From: Legionella adelaidensis
GTDB lineage: Bacteria > Pseudomonadota > Gammaproteobacteria > Legionellales > Legionellaceae
NCBI RefSeq assembly: GCF_900637865.1
Contig: NZ_LR134422.1
Location: forward strand, 62,001 to 126,000
DNA: 64,000 nt
Reading direction: 5' to 3'
Position numbers and translations under genes: made by a program. Positions 28,323 through 37,005 of this stretch are shown here, in pieces (the first letter of the stretch is position 1; each line of letters starts with the position of its first letter). Under the pieces are notes generated by a model that saw only the letters and a list, made by a program, of their open reading frames with translations, was not told the origin of the DNA and did not search any database.

Positions 28323-28880
28323 ATGGTTAAGACTGCTTCAACCATGATTGACCTGGGAACAAATGCCCCACAGTTTAAATTAATTGACGCTGTTAGTGGA
28401 AAACAAATAAGTTATTCGGATAATAAAAATGCAGTTGCCACTGTAATAATGTTTATATGTAATCACTGCCCCTATGTGAAGCACATCAACCATGAATTAA
28501 CGCGCCTGGCAAATGATTATCTAGCAAAGGGTATCCAATTTTTTGCCATCAATTCAAATGATGCAACCCAATACCCTGAAGACTCTTTTGAAAATATGAA
28601 AATGAATGCAAAAGTTCAAGCCTATCCCTTTCCCTATTTATACGACGAGACTCAAGAAGTAGCTAAAGCGTATCAGGCAGCTTGTACTCCTGATTTTTTT
28701 ATTTTTAACCATCTTAACGAATTAGTGTACCGCGGACAGCTAGATGATTCGCGCCCGGGCAATGGTATACCAGTAACTGGAAGTTCCATTCGAGACGCTC
28801 TTAATTGCCTGCTTTCAAATAAAGAAATCACTAAAGATCAAAGTCCTAGTCTTGGATGTAATATTAAATGGAAAAGTTAG
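28323..28880 (+). CDS. Thioredoxin-fold (AhpC/TSA-Redoxin) family protein
   Basis: A 185-residue cytosolic peroxiredoxin-like protein: GTNAPQFKLID at the start, then the CxxC-type centre FICNHCPYVKH at about residues 44-54, and SNDATQYPEDSFENM. The CNHCPY motif is typical of a family of thioredoxin-like proteins beside TlpA. No signal peptide is present, so it acts in the cytosol. GGAG lies 8 bases upstream of its ATG. It overlaps the licD gene by 13 bases. Confidence 0.85.
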   Translation: MVKTASTMIDLGTNAPQFKLIDAVSGKQISYSDNKNAVATVIMFICNHCPYVKHINHELTRLANDYLAKGIQFFAINSNDATQYPEDSFENMKMNAKVQAYPFPYLYDETQEVAKAYQAACTPDFFIFNHLNELVYRGQLDDSRPGNGIPVTGSSIRDALNCLLSNKEITKDQSPSLGCNIKWKS

Positions 28881-29707
28881 AATCGGGTTCTAATCTACCC
28901 GTGGCCATCACCAATGATCTCTTGCGAGCAGCACAGTTAAAGATGTTAAGCATGCTTAAAGTCATTGATGCCATTTGCAAAGAGCATGACATCGACTATT
29001 GGTTGGATGCCGGAACATTACTGGGTTCAATTCGCCATCAAGGTTTTATCCCTTGGGATGATGACATGGATATTGCCATGCCAAGGAAAAGCTACGAGAA
29101 ATTTTTACAAGTAGCACCTAAAGAATTACCTGCTCATATGTATTTGCAAAAAGCAGGCGGTGAAAAAGGATATTACAATTTAGGTACTCCTTTAAAAGTT
29201 AGAGACAAAAAAAGCTATTATCTTGAAAAGTACGAACGGGGGAATGAAACTTATACACAAGGCATTTTTATTGACGTATTCGTTTACGATAAGATGCCGG
29301 CGCATCCACTTATCCATAAATCAATGAAACGCATTTCCCGCAAACTCCTTCGCATCTTGGGAACCAAGTACTCCTCCTTACCTATGGGCAGAAGCCATCA
29401 GCTTTATAAAACGTTAGGTTATTTTTTTCCGAAAATATTTTTAAATAAATGCCTGGATCTAATGGTCCACTACGCTAATAAACAAAATACTCCTTACTTG
29501 GGAAGAGGATATCATTGCAAAAAGGTAACACATATCAAGTTTGAGGAAGTATACCCGCTGAGAAAAGGAGAATTCGAAGGGGAGTCTTTCAATATACCAA
29601 ATAAAGCCGAATTCATTTTAAGAAAAGAATATGGCGACTACTTAACTCTGCCACCAGAATCAGAGCGCACGCTAAGACATTGCAAAACATTAATTATGAA
29701 ACAATGA
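28868..29707 (+). CDS. LicD-family phosphocholine/nucleotidyltransferase-fold protein
   Basis: LicD proteins transfer phosphocholine, or related phospho-polyols, onto surface glycans. The 279-residue protein has the LicD core WLDAGTLLGSIRHQGFIPWDDDMDIAMPR at about residues 40-68, with the DDD/D metal-binding acids, and FIDVFVYDKMPA further on. It starts inside the end of the thioredoxin-fold gene, so expression is coupled. Four genes upstream is pcs, another choline-using enzyme. A link to surface phosphocholine decoration is plausible but not shown by the sequence. Confidence 0.85.
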   Translation: MEKLESGSNLPVAITNDLLRAAQLKMLSMLKVIDAICKEHDIDYWLDAGTLLGSIRHQGFIPWDDDMDIAMPRKSYEKFLQVAPKELPAHMYLQKAGGEKGYYNLGTPLKVRDKKSYYLEKYERGNETYTQGIFIDVFVYDKMPAHPLIHKSMKRISRKLLRILGTKYSSLPMGRSHQLYKTLGYFFPKIFLNKCLDLMVHYANKQNTPYLGRGYHCKKVTHIKFEEVYPLRKGEFEGESFNIPNKAEFILRKEYGDYLTLPPESERTLRHCKTLIMKQ

Positions 29708-29809
29708 TAATGGGGGAGTTTAGGTATTTAACGGACGTTGAAAACCAGGTTGCAAAACCAACTACTAAAATGCAGGGCTGAGCCGAGAGACCCACCCTAC
29801 ATTAAATTA

Positions 29810-30259
29810 CTATTTTGCAGGAGTGATTTCCACTTGCACTTTAGCAATTACATCACTATGCACATGGATTTCAATTTCGTATTGGCCAACAGAGTGGATA
29901 GGACCTTCTGGCATAACGATTTCTCTTTTGCTTACTTCAACAGACTTAGCTGCTAAAGCATCTTTCACTTCGTTTGGGCCGATAGAACCATACAACTTTC
30001 CTTCGTCACTTGCTTGCGCAGAGATAACTACCGCAGTGTCGTTTAACTTGGCAGCGCGTTGCTCTGCCGCAGCTAATGATTGCTGTGCTTTCTTCTCTAA
30101 TTCAGCACGTTTTTCTTCGAAAAGTTTAATATTTTCTGGTGTAGCGAAAACTGCTTTACTTTCAGGGATTAAATAATTACGTCCATAACCAGGTTTAACG
30201 TTAACCTTATCCCCTAAATTTCCTAAATTTCTTACTTTTTCTAATAAGATAACTTCCAT
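29810..30259 (-). CDS. rplI: 50S ribosomal protein L9
   Basis: Ribosomal protein bL9, 149 residues. The N-terminal domain [33 protein letters not shown] is canonical, followed by the long connecting helix and C-terminal domain. It closes the rpsF-rpsR cluster, separated from rpsR by a membrane-protein gene. Confidence 0.98.
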   Translation of the reverse strand: MEVILLEKVRNLGNLGDKVNVKPGYGRNYLIPESKAVFATPENIKLFEEKRAELEKKAQQSLAAAEQRAAKLNDTAVVISAQASDEGKLYGSIGPNEVKDALAAKSVEVSKREIVMPEGPIHSVGQYEIEIHVHSDVIAKVQVEITPAK

Positions 30260-30271
30260 CTTAAAAACCCC

Positions 30272-31186
30272 TTATGCTCGATTATCTGCATTAACCGCAA
30301 GATAACTTCTAAAATTAAAAATACTATCTAATGAACCAAAAATCACATAGAGTGGCAACATAACAAACGGCAAAAATATCAGCGGAGTCACTAGTAAGAA
30401 AAGGGATGTAACAGGTTTTTTATTATAAAGTATATGGGACCCTAAACTTAAACCGGCTAACATAAAATAAACCATTAACATGGGAAGTATATTCATAGCC
30501 AACACGTTTCCACCATGCGCAGCAAATAAACATACCAGCAATATTAATAGACCTATTTTATCGCCCCGAAATGTTTCCATTTCTTTTTTAAACCCTCCAG
30601 GATAAAATAACTCGGCTTGCACTGAACGCGCAAGCATAAGTGCGGAAATCCCGGAAAGTATGACTCCAACCGCTTGAACACCAACTAAATAATTAGCCAA
30701 AGTAGTTTGATTCAGTCCCCTATTCATTAATATATCAAAAGCAAAATTATCATTTTGAACTTCCGACAATAAATGCTGAATAAACTGAAACTGAATTTCA
30801 ATATATTCAGGGGCAAAGGTTTGTAAACATAAGGCCGCAATACTAACTTGTAACAAGCAAATAATTGCTACCCAACGCCAACTCTTCGTTAAGCGCAAAG
30901 TAATTGCCGCAAAAAATCCCGGCAGAAAGGTTAACAATGTGTTAGTCAGCCCTATAGTTAAGGAGGAAAAAAAGCCTGCACAAATAAAATAGGCAATCAT
31001 CCCAGCCAGCAACAAAGGAAGACCCTCACGTATACCTTTTCTTAAGGTAATCAGAGCAATCACTGCTAACGAGAGCCAATCTGTATAGGGGATAACCGCT
31101 AAAAAAACAGTGTGCAAAAATGCATTTTGCTTTTTTCCTAAAACAAATTGGCCTTGTTTACGAATAAAACCACTAAGCAAAGTCAT
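30272..31186 (-). CDS. DUF2232/YybS-like multi-pass membrane protein
   Basis: A 304-residue membrane protein with about eight helices. Its place between rpsR (2 bases upstream) and rplI (12 bases downstream), and its general pattern, match the DUF2232 (YybS-like) proteins found in this ribosomal cluster in many bacteria. No catalytic motif is visible and the function is unknown. Read-through expression with the ribosomal genes is likely. Confidence 0.75.
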   Translation of the reverse strand: MTLLSGFIRKQGQFVLGKKQNAFLHTVFLAVIPYTDWLSLAVIALITLRKGIREGLPLLLAGMIAYFICAGFFSSLTIGLTNTLLTFLPGFFAAITLRLTKSWRWVAIICLLQVSIAALCLQTFAPEYIEIQFQFIQHLLSEVQNDNFAFDILMNRGLNQTTLANYLVGVQAVGVILSGISALMLARSVQAELFYPGGFKKEMETFRGDKIGLLILLVCLFAAHGGNVLAMNILPMLMVYFMLAGLSLGSHILYNKKPVTSLFLLVTPLIFLPFVMLPLYVIFGSLDSIFNFRSYLAVNADNRA

Positions 31187-31188
31187 TA

Positions 31189-31416
31189 TTATTTATGGCT
31201 ATCGCAGTATGGCAATAACCCTATGAAGCGAGCATGCTTAATAGCGCTAGCTACTTGACGCTGCACTCGAGTTGAAATGCCGGTTATACGACTGGGTACT
31301 ATTTTGCCGGTTTCACCAATATAATTTTTTAAAAGATTAACGTCTTTATAATCAAATTCATTAGCACCTTCGGAGGCAAAACGATTCATTTTTTTACGAC
31401 GAAAATGGACTGACAT
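31189..31416 (-). CDS. rpsR: 30S ribosomal protein S18
   Basis: Ribosomal protein bS18, 75 residues, with the conserved [22 protein letters not shown] start and [19 protein letters not shown] core. It pairs with bS6 in the platform of the 30S subunit and lies 9 bases after rpsF. Confidence 0.98.
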   Translation of the reverse strand: MSVHFRRKKMNRFASEGANEFDYKDVNLLKNYIGETGKIVPSRITGISTRVQRQVASAIKHARFIGLLPYCDSHK

Positions 31417-31425
31417 TTTTTTCTC

Positions 31426-31764
31426 CTAAGCAGCACGCGTTTCTTTTTCTTTCTTCATCATAATCGATTCAGAAGTAATGGGACCTTTACGTTTTATAAT
31501 TAAATGACGCAATATAGCATCATTAAATTTGAACGCTGTTTTCAACTCTTCGAGTGCCGCTTCATTGCATTCAATATTCATTAAGATATAGTGGGCTTTA
31601 TGAACGTCATTGATAGTATAAGCTAATTGCCTACGTCCCCAATCTTCTTTGCGGTGAATTTTACCATCATGCTTGCTAATGATCCCTTCATAGCGCTCAA
31701 CCATTGCTGGAACTTGCTCGCTTTGATCAGGATGCACCAGAAACACAATTTCATAATGTCTCAT
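31426..31764 (-). CDS. rpsF: 30S ribosomal protein S6
   Basis: Ribosomal protein bS6, 112 residues: [20 protein letters not shown] start, [15 protein letters not shown] middle. It lies first in the rpsF-rpsR-membrane protein-rplI operon. priB, found between rpsF and rpsR in E. coli, is absent. A TAAGGAG ribosome site precedes the ATG. Confidence 0.98.
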   Translation of the reverse strand: MRHYEIVFLVHPDQSEQVPAMVERYEGIISKHDGKIHRKEDWGRRQLAYTINDVHKAHYILMNIECNEAALEELKTAFKFNDAILRHLIIKRKGPITSESIMMKKEKETRAA

Positions 31765-32006
31765 AGTTAAACTCCTTATGGATTATAAAAGCCTTCCCAA
31801 TAACATGAGTAAGGCAAGGAACCTTTAAAACTACTTAATAGAGTGTAAAGGTATAAAAAGCGCACAATAATACCTTATTTAAGGGACAGTAGCAATTATA
31901 TAGGTGATGCAAACCGCACAATAGTACAATCGCTCAACATACTATGATCGTCATTCAGCACCATTTCCCAGTGATATTTTTTTGCACAGAGTTTAATTAT
32001 TTTTAT

Positions 32007-32035
32007 TTGCAATTACCTAGCTAATCGGTTATAAC
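32007..32035 (+). promoter_or_regulatory. Putative sigma-70 promoter of the CsrA-like gene
   Basis: TTGCAA at 32007-32012 and TATAAC at 32030-32035 are separated by 17 bases, ending 25 bases before the ATG of the CsrA-like gene. The match to the sigma-70 consensus is good, but it was found by eye only. Confidence 0.45.
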
Positions 32036-32060
32036 ATATTAAAAAATAAGAAGGTTTTTT

Positions 32061-32258
32061 ATGGACATCGTAACCATACCTTTTGAAGAATCCCTCGTTA
32101 TTTGTATTGGTGGTGAAATCGTTAAAGTGGTAGCTTTTAAAACCCAAGAACATGGAAATGTAAAATTTGGGGTTCAGGCGCCACGCTCTATTAATGTGCA
32201 TCGCGAAGAAATTTACCATGCCATTAAGCAAAAACAGCAAGAAGCCGTGGTGGAATAA
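32061..32258 (+). CDS. Divergent CsrA-family protein
   Basis: A 65-residue protein clearly built on CsrA (the post-transcriptional RNA-binding regulator): ending VQAPRSINVHREEIYHAIKQ matches the CsrA C-terminal half with Arg44-type HREEIY. The first strand, normally ILTRR with two RNA-contact Arg residues, reads IVTIP here, and the Gly of RxGE is Glu. It is therefore a paralogue that may bind a different RNA, or none, or act through mixed dimers. Legionella genomes carry several csrA-like genes. It starts at ATG 32061 with GAAGG upstream, and ends 9 bases before the PAP2 gene, so both may share a transcript. Confidence 0.85.
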   Translation: MDIVTIPFEESLVICIGGEIVKVVAFKTQEHGNVKFGVQAPRSINVHREEIYHAIKQKQQEAVVE

Positions 32259-32267
32259 CCTTCGCGC

Positions 32268-33167
32268 ATGAATGCCATTTCTTTTTGGAATCTTTTACTA
32301 AGTATACTTCTATGCGCTTTATCTTCCCTTGTATTTGGCGTTAATTTTTTATTTTTTAAATATCCTGGAAATAACTATTTTCCTCCTAATACCCTCTTCA
32401 TTGCCATTGCTTTATTACTTATGTATTTTGGATTTTGGTTGCAATATGGTAAAGAAAAAAAAATTACGCAATTGTTGAAAGAAACGATTTATTTTTTTCT
32501 CATCATGTCCATCTTAGCGCTTACCACAACCGCTGCGCAATTTACTCCTTATACTCCTATAGACAAATGGATAGTCCAATTAGAAACCTATTTTGGTTTA
32601 AATCTTTCTGCGGTTATTGCATGGACAAACCAGCATACATATTTTAAAAAATTTCTAGGATTTATATACGATACTTTACCCTTCCAAATGGCTTATATTC
32701 CTTTATTAGTTATACTGTTTGGGAAAAAGCTCTATATTCGAGAATATTATTTTCTATTGCTCTTAAGCGGTTTGATTGGTTTTACTATTTATTATTTTTT
32801 CCCTACCACCGCGCCGGCAAGTATTATTACAAGTCCTTTTTTCAGCCAAGAACAATATGCGACAGGTCTAAAATTTTTTCAAATTCATCATCACATCACC
32901 CCGAGCACACTTGATGGAGGGATGGTGGCTTTACCCTCTTTTCATGCCATTTGGGCTTGGTTCTGTTGTTATTTATTAAGAGAATGGAAGAGTATGTTTT
33001 ACGTGTCCCTTTTTTTAAATCTGTTTCTTATCCTTTCCTGTGTTTTACTCGGGTGGCATTATCCCCTTGATATAGTGGCAAGTGGGATTATCATTCTTTT
33101 ATCCCACAGTGCTTACTGGCTCATTAATAATTCTTACCGAGGTACCCACTTTTACTTGTTCAAATAA
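32268..33167 (+). CDS. PAP2-superfamily membrane phosphatase/phosphotransferase
   Basis: A 299-residue inner-membrane protein with six or more helices and the lipid phosphatase triad in reduced form: PTTAP near residue 182, LPSFHAIWAWF at about 222 (the C2 motif His) and GWHYPLDIVASG near 262 (the C3 His and Asp). This C2/C3 pattern is found in PAP2-like and inositolphosphotransferase-like proteins (Aur1-like). The substrate, perhaps a phospholipid head group or undecaprenyl phosphate, is not readable. Its last 69 bases overlap the end of the convergent L,D-transpeptidase gene. Confidence 0.82.
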   Translation: MNAISFWNLLLSILLCALSSLVFGVNFLFFKYPGNNYFPPNTLFIAIALLLMYFGFWLQYGKEKKITQLLKETIYFFLIMSILALTTTAAQFTPYTPIDKWIVQLETYFGLNLSAVIAWTNQHTYFKKFLGFIYDTLPFQMAYIPLLVILFGKKLYIREYYFLLLLSGLIGFTIYYFFPTTAPASIITSPFFSQEQYATGLKFFQIHHHITPSTLDGGMVALPSFHAIWAWFCCYLLREWKSMFYVSLFLNLFLILSCVLLGWHYPLDIVASGIIILLSHSAYWLINNSYRGTHFYLFK

Positions 33168-33842
33168 ATATTCTATATCTTGTGGTAACATGCGAATACA
33201 CCCTGCGCTTACGCGTTCACCTACTCCCCCATGACTGTTCGTTCCGTGGATTAGGTAGGTAGACCAACCTAAACGTAATGCATAACGCCCTAAAGGATTA
33301 CTTTCATTAGGGGGAAAGGACTCAGGAATAACCAGGCCATTCTTTTCACCTTCTTTTTGTAATTTAATTGAAGGCCTCCACGTAGGATCTTTTACTTTTG
33401 CAATAATTTTTGTAATTCCCAGGGGAGTACTCCACCCTTTTCGCCCAATTCCCACAGGGAATGTAAATACAACATTCTCATGGGGAGGAAAATAATATAG
33501 CCTGAAGGTTGCCAAATTAATAATAATTCCGTGCCATGGCCCTTTCGGGAGTTGAAATCGAGTGGGGAGTGTAATTTTAACTTGTGGGGAAAGTATGTGA
33601 TCACTGGGTAAGTTGGGATTGGCGAGCATCATTTCGTTAAGGCCTAAATCATTACGAATACCTACCTCTCTTAACGTTTCTCCATACTCAGCATGGTCAT
33701 ATGTAATTTTTCCTATCGTAGAAGAGCCTGGTTGGATAACAAAAGTTTCAGCATGAACACCAAAAGAAAAAAATAGACTGATAATAAAAAACGAAAAAAA
33801 AGACGTTTTATAAAAGATTAAATGAATAATACATTTCTCCAT
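33099..33842 (-). CDS. L,D-transpeptidase (YkuD) with LysM-like region
   Basis: Periplasmic enzyme that makes 3-3 peptidoglycan cross-links or attaches proteins to the wall. It has a signal peptide (SFFSFFIISLFFSFGVHA), a LysM-like peptidoglycan-binding segment (YGETLREVGIRNDLGLNEMMLANP), and the YkuD catalytic domain ending IHGTNSHGGVGERVSAGCIRM, with His and the nucleophilic Cys in place. I chose the ATG at 33842, the last of four clustered starts (33860 TTG, 33851, 33848, 33842); the exact one is unclear. It overlaps the gene upstream by 35 bases and the convergent PAP2 gene by 69 bases. Confidence 0.9.
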   Translation of the reverse strand: MEKCIIHLIFYKTSFFSFFIISLFFSFGVHAETFVIQPGSSTIGKITYDHAEYGETLREVGIRNDLGLNEMMLANPNLPSDHILSPQVKITLPTRFQLPKGPWHGIIINLATFRLYYFPPHENVVFTFPVGIGRKGWSTPLGITKIIAKVKDPTWRPSIKLQKEGEKNGLVIPESFPPNESNPLGRYALRLGWSTYLIHGTNSHGGVGERVSAGCIRMLPQDIEYLFEQVKVGTSVRIINEPVSTVG

Positions 33843-34887
33843 TTGCATCATTTTGCACAAAACCCTGCATATTCATTTTCATTAATAGGGAATCCGGGAT
33901 TACATTGATTTTTTGTGGCCATTTAAACAGCATAATTGTCAAAACATTTCTATGTTCGCCTTTAATTAAATCAAAAGAATGTTCCTTATTGGGAATCATT
34001 CGATGTTTTTTATCATATACGCTTTCTAAATAGTTTTTTATTTTTATCACTACATTTAAATGTCCCTTATTCATTAACATAAAGCAAACTCCTACTTCAA
34101 CAATAACATCGTTTTCAGTACGCCGAATTATTTCATCAATATTTTTTTCAAAATAATCAATGATCCAATTTAGCATTTGCTCATCCGCTTCATTTTGATA
34201 ATAGTTACTAGAGGCAATAATAAAATGCGTCAGTGCATATATTTTGATAGTGTAATCAGTCGCTGACAGTCTTTTGTCTTCTTCATCTGGAAAAACTTTC
34301 CTGAATTTTTGGATGAACCTCTTTCTCAAATCAGCAACCCCTAAATCGTAAAGATAATAAACATAATTGACACACTGGGCACCACAAACCTTTATTGTTT
34401 TTTCATCAACCAAGAAAGGTTCAATGGTATTCATTTGAGATTTAATATAATTCAGCCCTTGTTCACTGGCAGGGAATAATGGAGTTTTCTCAAATTTGTA
34501 ATAGTTAATTTTTTTAATTAACAATAACAAATTTAAATAAAAAGCCGCCCTATTCCATTCTTCAATTTTTTTGAATCGTAATTTTTTTCGAACTGCATCG
34601 TTGTCATGTAGAGTTAACAGACGTTTATTTTCTTCATCAATTAGAAAATCATTACTCAAATTACTCACTAAGTACTTAAATCTTTCACTTAATGCATACA
34701 TATATAGAAAGAGTGGATTCAGGTAAGAAGTATTCCCTGTAATAATAAACAACCGGGTTGAGAAATGTTCTTGCAGGCTAAGGGGGAGTATATATAAATG
34801 GGACTGGTAGTTATCCAGGATCTCATCACCAATATTAGCATGGCCAATTGAACTAAATAAAAATAAGCTTAATATCAATGATTTCAT
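33808..34887 (-). CDS. Secreted protein of unknown function
   Basis: A 359-residue protein with a clear signal peptide (KSLILSLFLFSSIGHA) and then an all-helical, Tyr/Asn/Leu-rich mature region with no domain I recognise. Cys residues are few (VCGAQCVNY near residue 170, CFMLMN). It precedes the L,D-transpeptidase gene on the same strand with overlapping ends, so an envelope role linked to the cell wall is possible. Effector-like helix-rich proteins look similar, but a Sec signal argues for the periplasm. Confidence 0.72.
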   Translation of the reverse strand: MKSLILSLFLFSSIGHANIGDEILDNYQSHLYILPLSLQEHFSTRLFIITGNTSYLNPLFLYMYALSERFKYLVSNLSNDFLIDEENKRLLTLHDNDAVRKKLRFKKIEEWNRAAFYLNLLLLIKKINYYKFEKTPLFPASEQGLNYIKSQMNTIEPFLVDEKTIKVCGAQCVNYVYYLYDLGVADLRKRFIQKFRKVFPDEEDKRLSATDYTIKIYALTHFIIASSNYYQNEADEQMLNWIIDYFEKNIDEIIRRTENDVIVEVGVCFMLMNKGHLNVVIKIKNYLESVYDKKHRMIPNKEHSFDLIKGEHRNVLTIMLFKWPQKINVIPDSLLMKMNMQGFVQNDANGEMYYSFNLL

Positions 34888-34986
34888 ACGTTTGCTACTA
34901 TCATTTTGGGGAAATTATTCCCACTCTATCCAAAAACCTTTAAAGATAGCGTTGTTAGCTAGAATGGGAGCAAGCAAAATACCCTA

Positions 34987-37005
34987 TTATAACCCAGAAT
35001 CTGTTTTAAACCTCTCTCCATACAGGGTTTCCAATCGGGCAAATAGCGCATTTAGCTTATCTTTTCCGAATTGACTAGCATAATGCATAGGCCCTCCTCT
35101 AAATGGAGCAAAACCCGTACCAAAGATCATCCCTGCATCCAACAAATCTGCATCTGCCACAACGCCTTCGCGCAAACATGCTGCGGACTCATTTACCATG
35201 CGTAAAATTAATCGATTGGCAATTTCTTCGGTATTTTCCGTTTCTGCGACTGGCATTTTAACCGGTTTTCCATTTTTATAGTGATAAAACCCCTGGCCTG
35301 TTTTCTTACCTAACTTGCCTTCTTTTACCATTTCCCTTAAACGCTCAGGTACAGTACCGCCAAAGTGGCTGGTAAGATTTTCAGCCACCGCCAGGCAAAC
35401 ATCCATACCAACAGTATCCGCTAATTCAACAGGGCCCATAACCATCCCAAAATTGGTGGCAGCTTTATCAATCGCTTCCGCTTTATATCCCTCCTCGAGA
35501 AGTTGGACGCACTCCATCAAATAAGGCATTAAGATACGATTAATTAAAAACCCGGGGCTTGATTTTACCGGCAAGGGAAGTCTGTTAATTTGATTTACAA
35601 AAGCGGCTGCCTTTTGCGCAATCAGACTCTCTGTCTTATCGTTACTAACGATTTCAACCAACTCCATTTTGGCAACCGGATTGAAAAAATGAATCCCTAC
35701 TAATCGATTTGGCTCCTCCATAACCTGTGCAATCTCATCCAGAGGAATGCTAGAGGTATTGGTAGCAATAATAGCCTCTTTTTTTGCCTTCTTTTCAACT
35801 GCTGCAAATATTTCTTGCTTGATTTTTAAGTTTTCAAAAACGGCTTCAATAATAACATCTGCTTTTTCAATACCAAACCCTTGTGGATCAGGAATTAAAT
35901 TATCACTGGCTTCCTGAATTAGTCTTGGCTTTTTTAATTTCTTTTTAAAAAGTGCATGCGCTCTAGTGATAGCCGGCGAAATTTTTTCATAACCTTGATC
36001 TTGTATCGTGACACGAATTCCGCGTAAAGCGCACCATGCTGCAATATCGCCGCCCATGATTCCTGCCCCTATAACATGAACATGCTTCGCGTGGAATTCA
36101 GTCTCTTTTGCAAAGGATTTTAATCGCTCCCGCAATAAAAAAGCGCGGATTAAGTTTTTAGCAGTTTCCCCGCCGGTAACTAATTTTTCAACTGAATCAG
36201 CTTCTTTTAAATAAGCGCGTTCATCAAAACCACTTTCCTTCTCCCATAAGTCAATAACTGCATAGGGTGCTGGATAATGTTTTTCTTGCACACGCTTACT
36301 AACCTGGCGGCGCAATAACTTTGCAATAAGAGGTCGAAGCCAACCATAATTAGTAAGCGATTGAAGGAAGGTAGGAGTATGCTTTGCTGGCTTGTTATTA
36401 ATATAATAGATGGCTGCTCTTTTTAATTGTCGTAGTGGAACTACTTCATCCACAAAACCTAAAGCTTTAGCTCTTTTAGCAGCCATGGGAATCCCTGGCA
36501 AAATTACCTGCGCTAATGCATTAAATCCTCCGATTAATCGCGGTAATCTTACCGTTCCACCCCAACCAGGATGAATACCTAACATAATTTCTGGCAAACC
36601 TAATCGAGTTTCTTTTTCATCTGTAGCGATACGATAGTCGCAAGCCAAAGCAAGCTCTAAACCGCCCCCCAGACAGAAACCATTAATCATAGCTACAGAA
36701 GGAATATTTAAATTCTCAATTCGGGAAAATACCGCCTGTCCCTTACGTAGGAAGTCCAAAGCTTGTGCAGAACTATCAAATTGACTAAACGCATTCACAT
36801 CGGCCCCAGCAATAAATCCATTTTTAGGCGAATAAATGACCAGACCTTTAGCATCAGATATTTGAGAGACATCATGCAATATACTATTAAGCTCGTCCAA
36901 AACCTCATCATTTAAGGCATTAACAGAGGTGTCTTTCCTGTTTATAGCCAACCAGACGATGTGAGCATCATCAATTGCAACTTCCCAATGTTTATATTTA
37001 TTCAT
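34987..37005 (-). CDS. fadB: Fatty-acid oxidation bifunctional enzyme (enoyl-CoA hydratase / 3-hydroxyacyl-CoA dehydrogenase)
   Basis: FadB/FadJ-type fusion that hydrates enoyl-CoA and oxidises 3-hydroxyacyl-CoA. The N-terminal crotonase domain has GFCLGGGLELALACDYRIA near residue 110 and the dehydrogenase domain has the NAD motif VIGAGIMGGDIAAW near 315, then NTSSIPLDEIA and GIHFFNPVAKMELVEI. At about 672 residues it is a little shorter than E. coli FadJ (714). The ATG at 37005 has GAGG 9 bases upstream and overlaps the thiolase stop by 8 bases. FadB versus FadJ cannot be settled from the sequence. Confidence 0.9.
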   Translation of the reverse strand: MNKYKHWEVAIDDAHIVWLAINRKDTSVNALNDEVLDELNSILHDVSQISDAKGLVIYSPKNGFIAGADVNAFSQFDSSAQALDFLRKGQAVFSRIENLNIPSVAMINGFCLGGGLELALACDYRIATDEKETRLGLPEIMLGIHPGWGGTVRLPRLIGGFNALAQVILPGIPMAAKRAKALGFVDEVVPLRQLKRAAIYYINNKPAKHTPTFLQSLTNYGWLRPLIAKLLRRQVSKRVQEKHYPAPYAVIDLWEKESGFDERAYLKEADSVEKLVTGGETAKNLIRAFLLRERLKSFAKETEFHAKHVHVIGAGIMGGDIAAWCALRGIRVTIQDQGYEKISPAITRAHALFKKKLKKPRLIQEASDNLIPDPQGFGIEKADVIIEAVFENLKIKQEIFAAVEKKAKKEAIIATNTSSIPLDEIAQVMEEPNRLVGIHFFNPVAKMELVEIVSNDKTESLIAQKAAAFVNQINRLPLPVKSSPGFLINRILMPYLMECVQLLEEGYKAEAIDKAATNFGMVMGPVELADTVGMDVCLAVAENLTSHFGGTVPERLREMVKEGKLGKKTGQGFYHYKNGKPVKMPVAETENTEEIANRLILRMVNESAACLREGVVADADLLDAGMIFGTGFAPFRGGPMHYASQFGKDKLNALFARLETLYGERFKTDSGL

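Noticed and set aside
29823-30176. 117-codon plus-strand frame
   Set aside because: Antisense of rplI.
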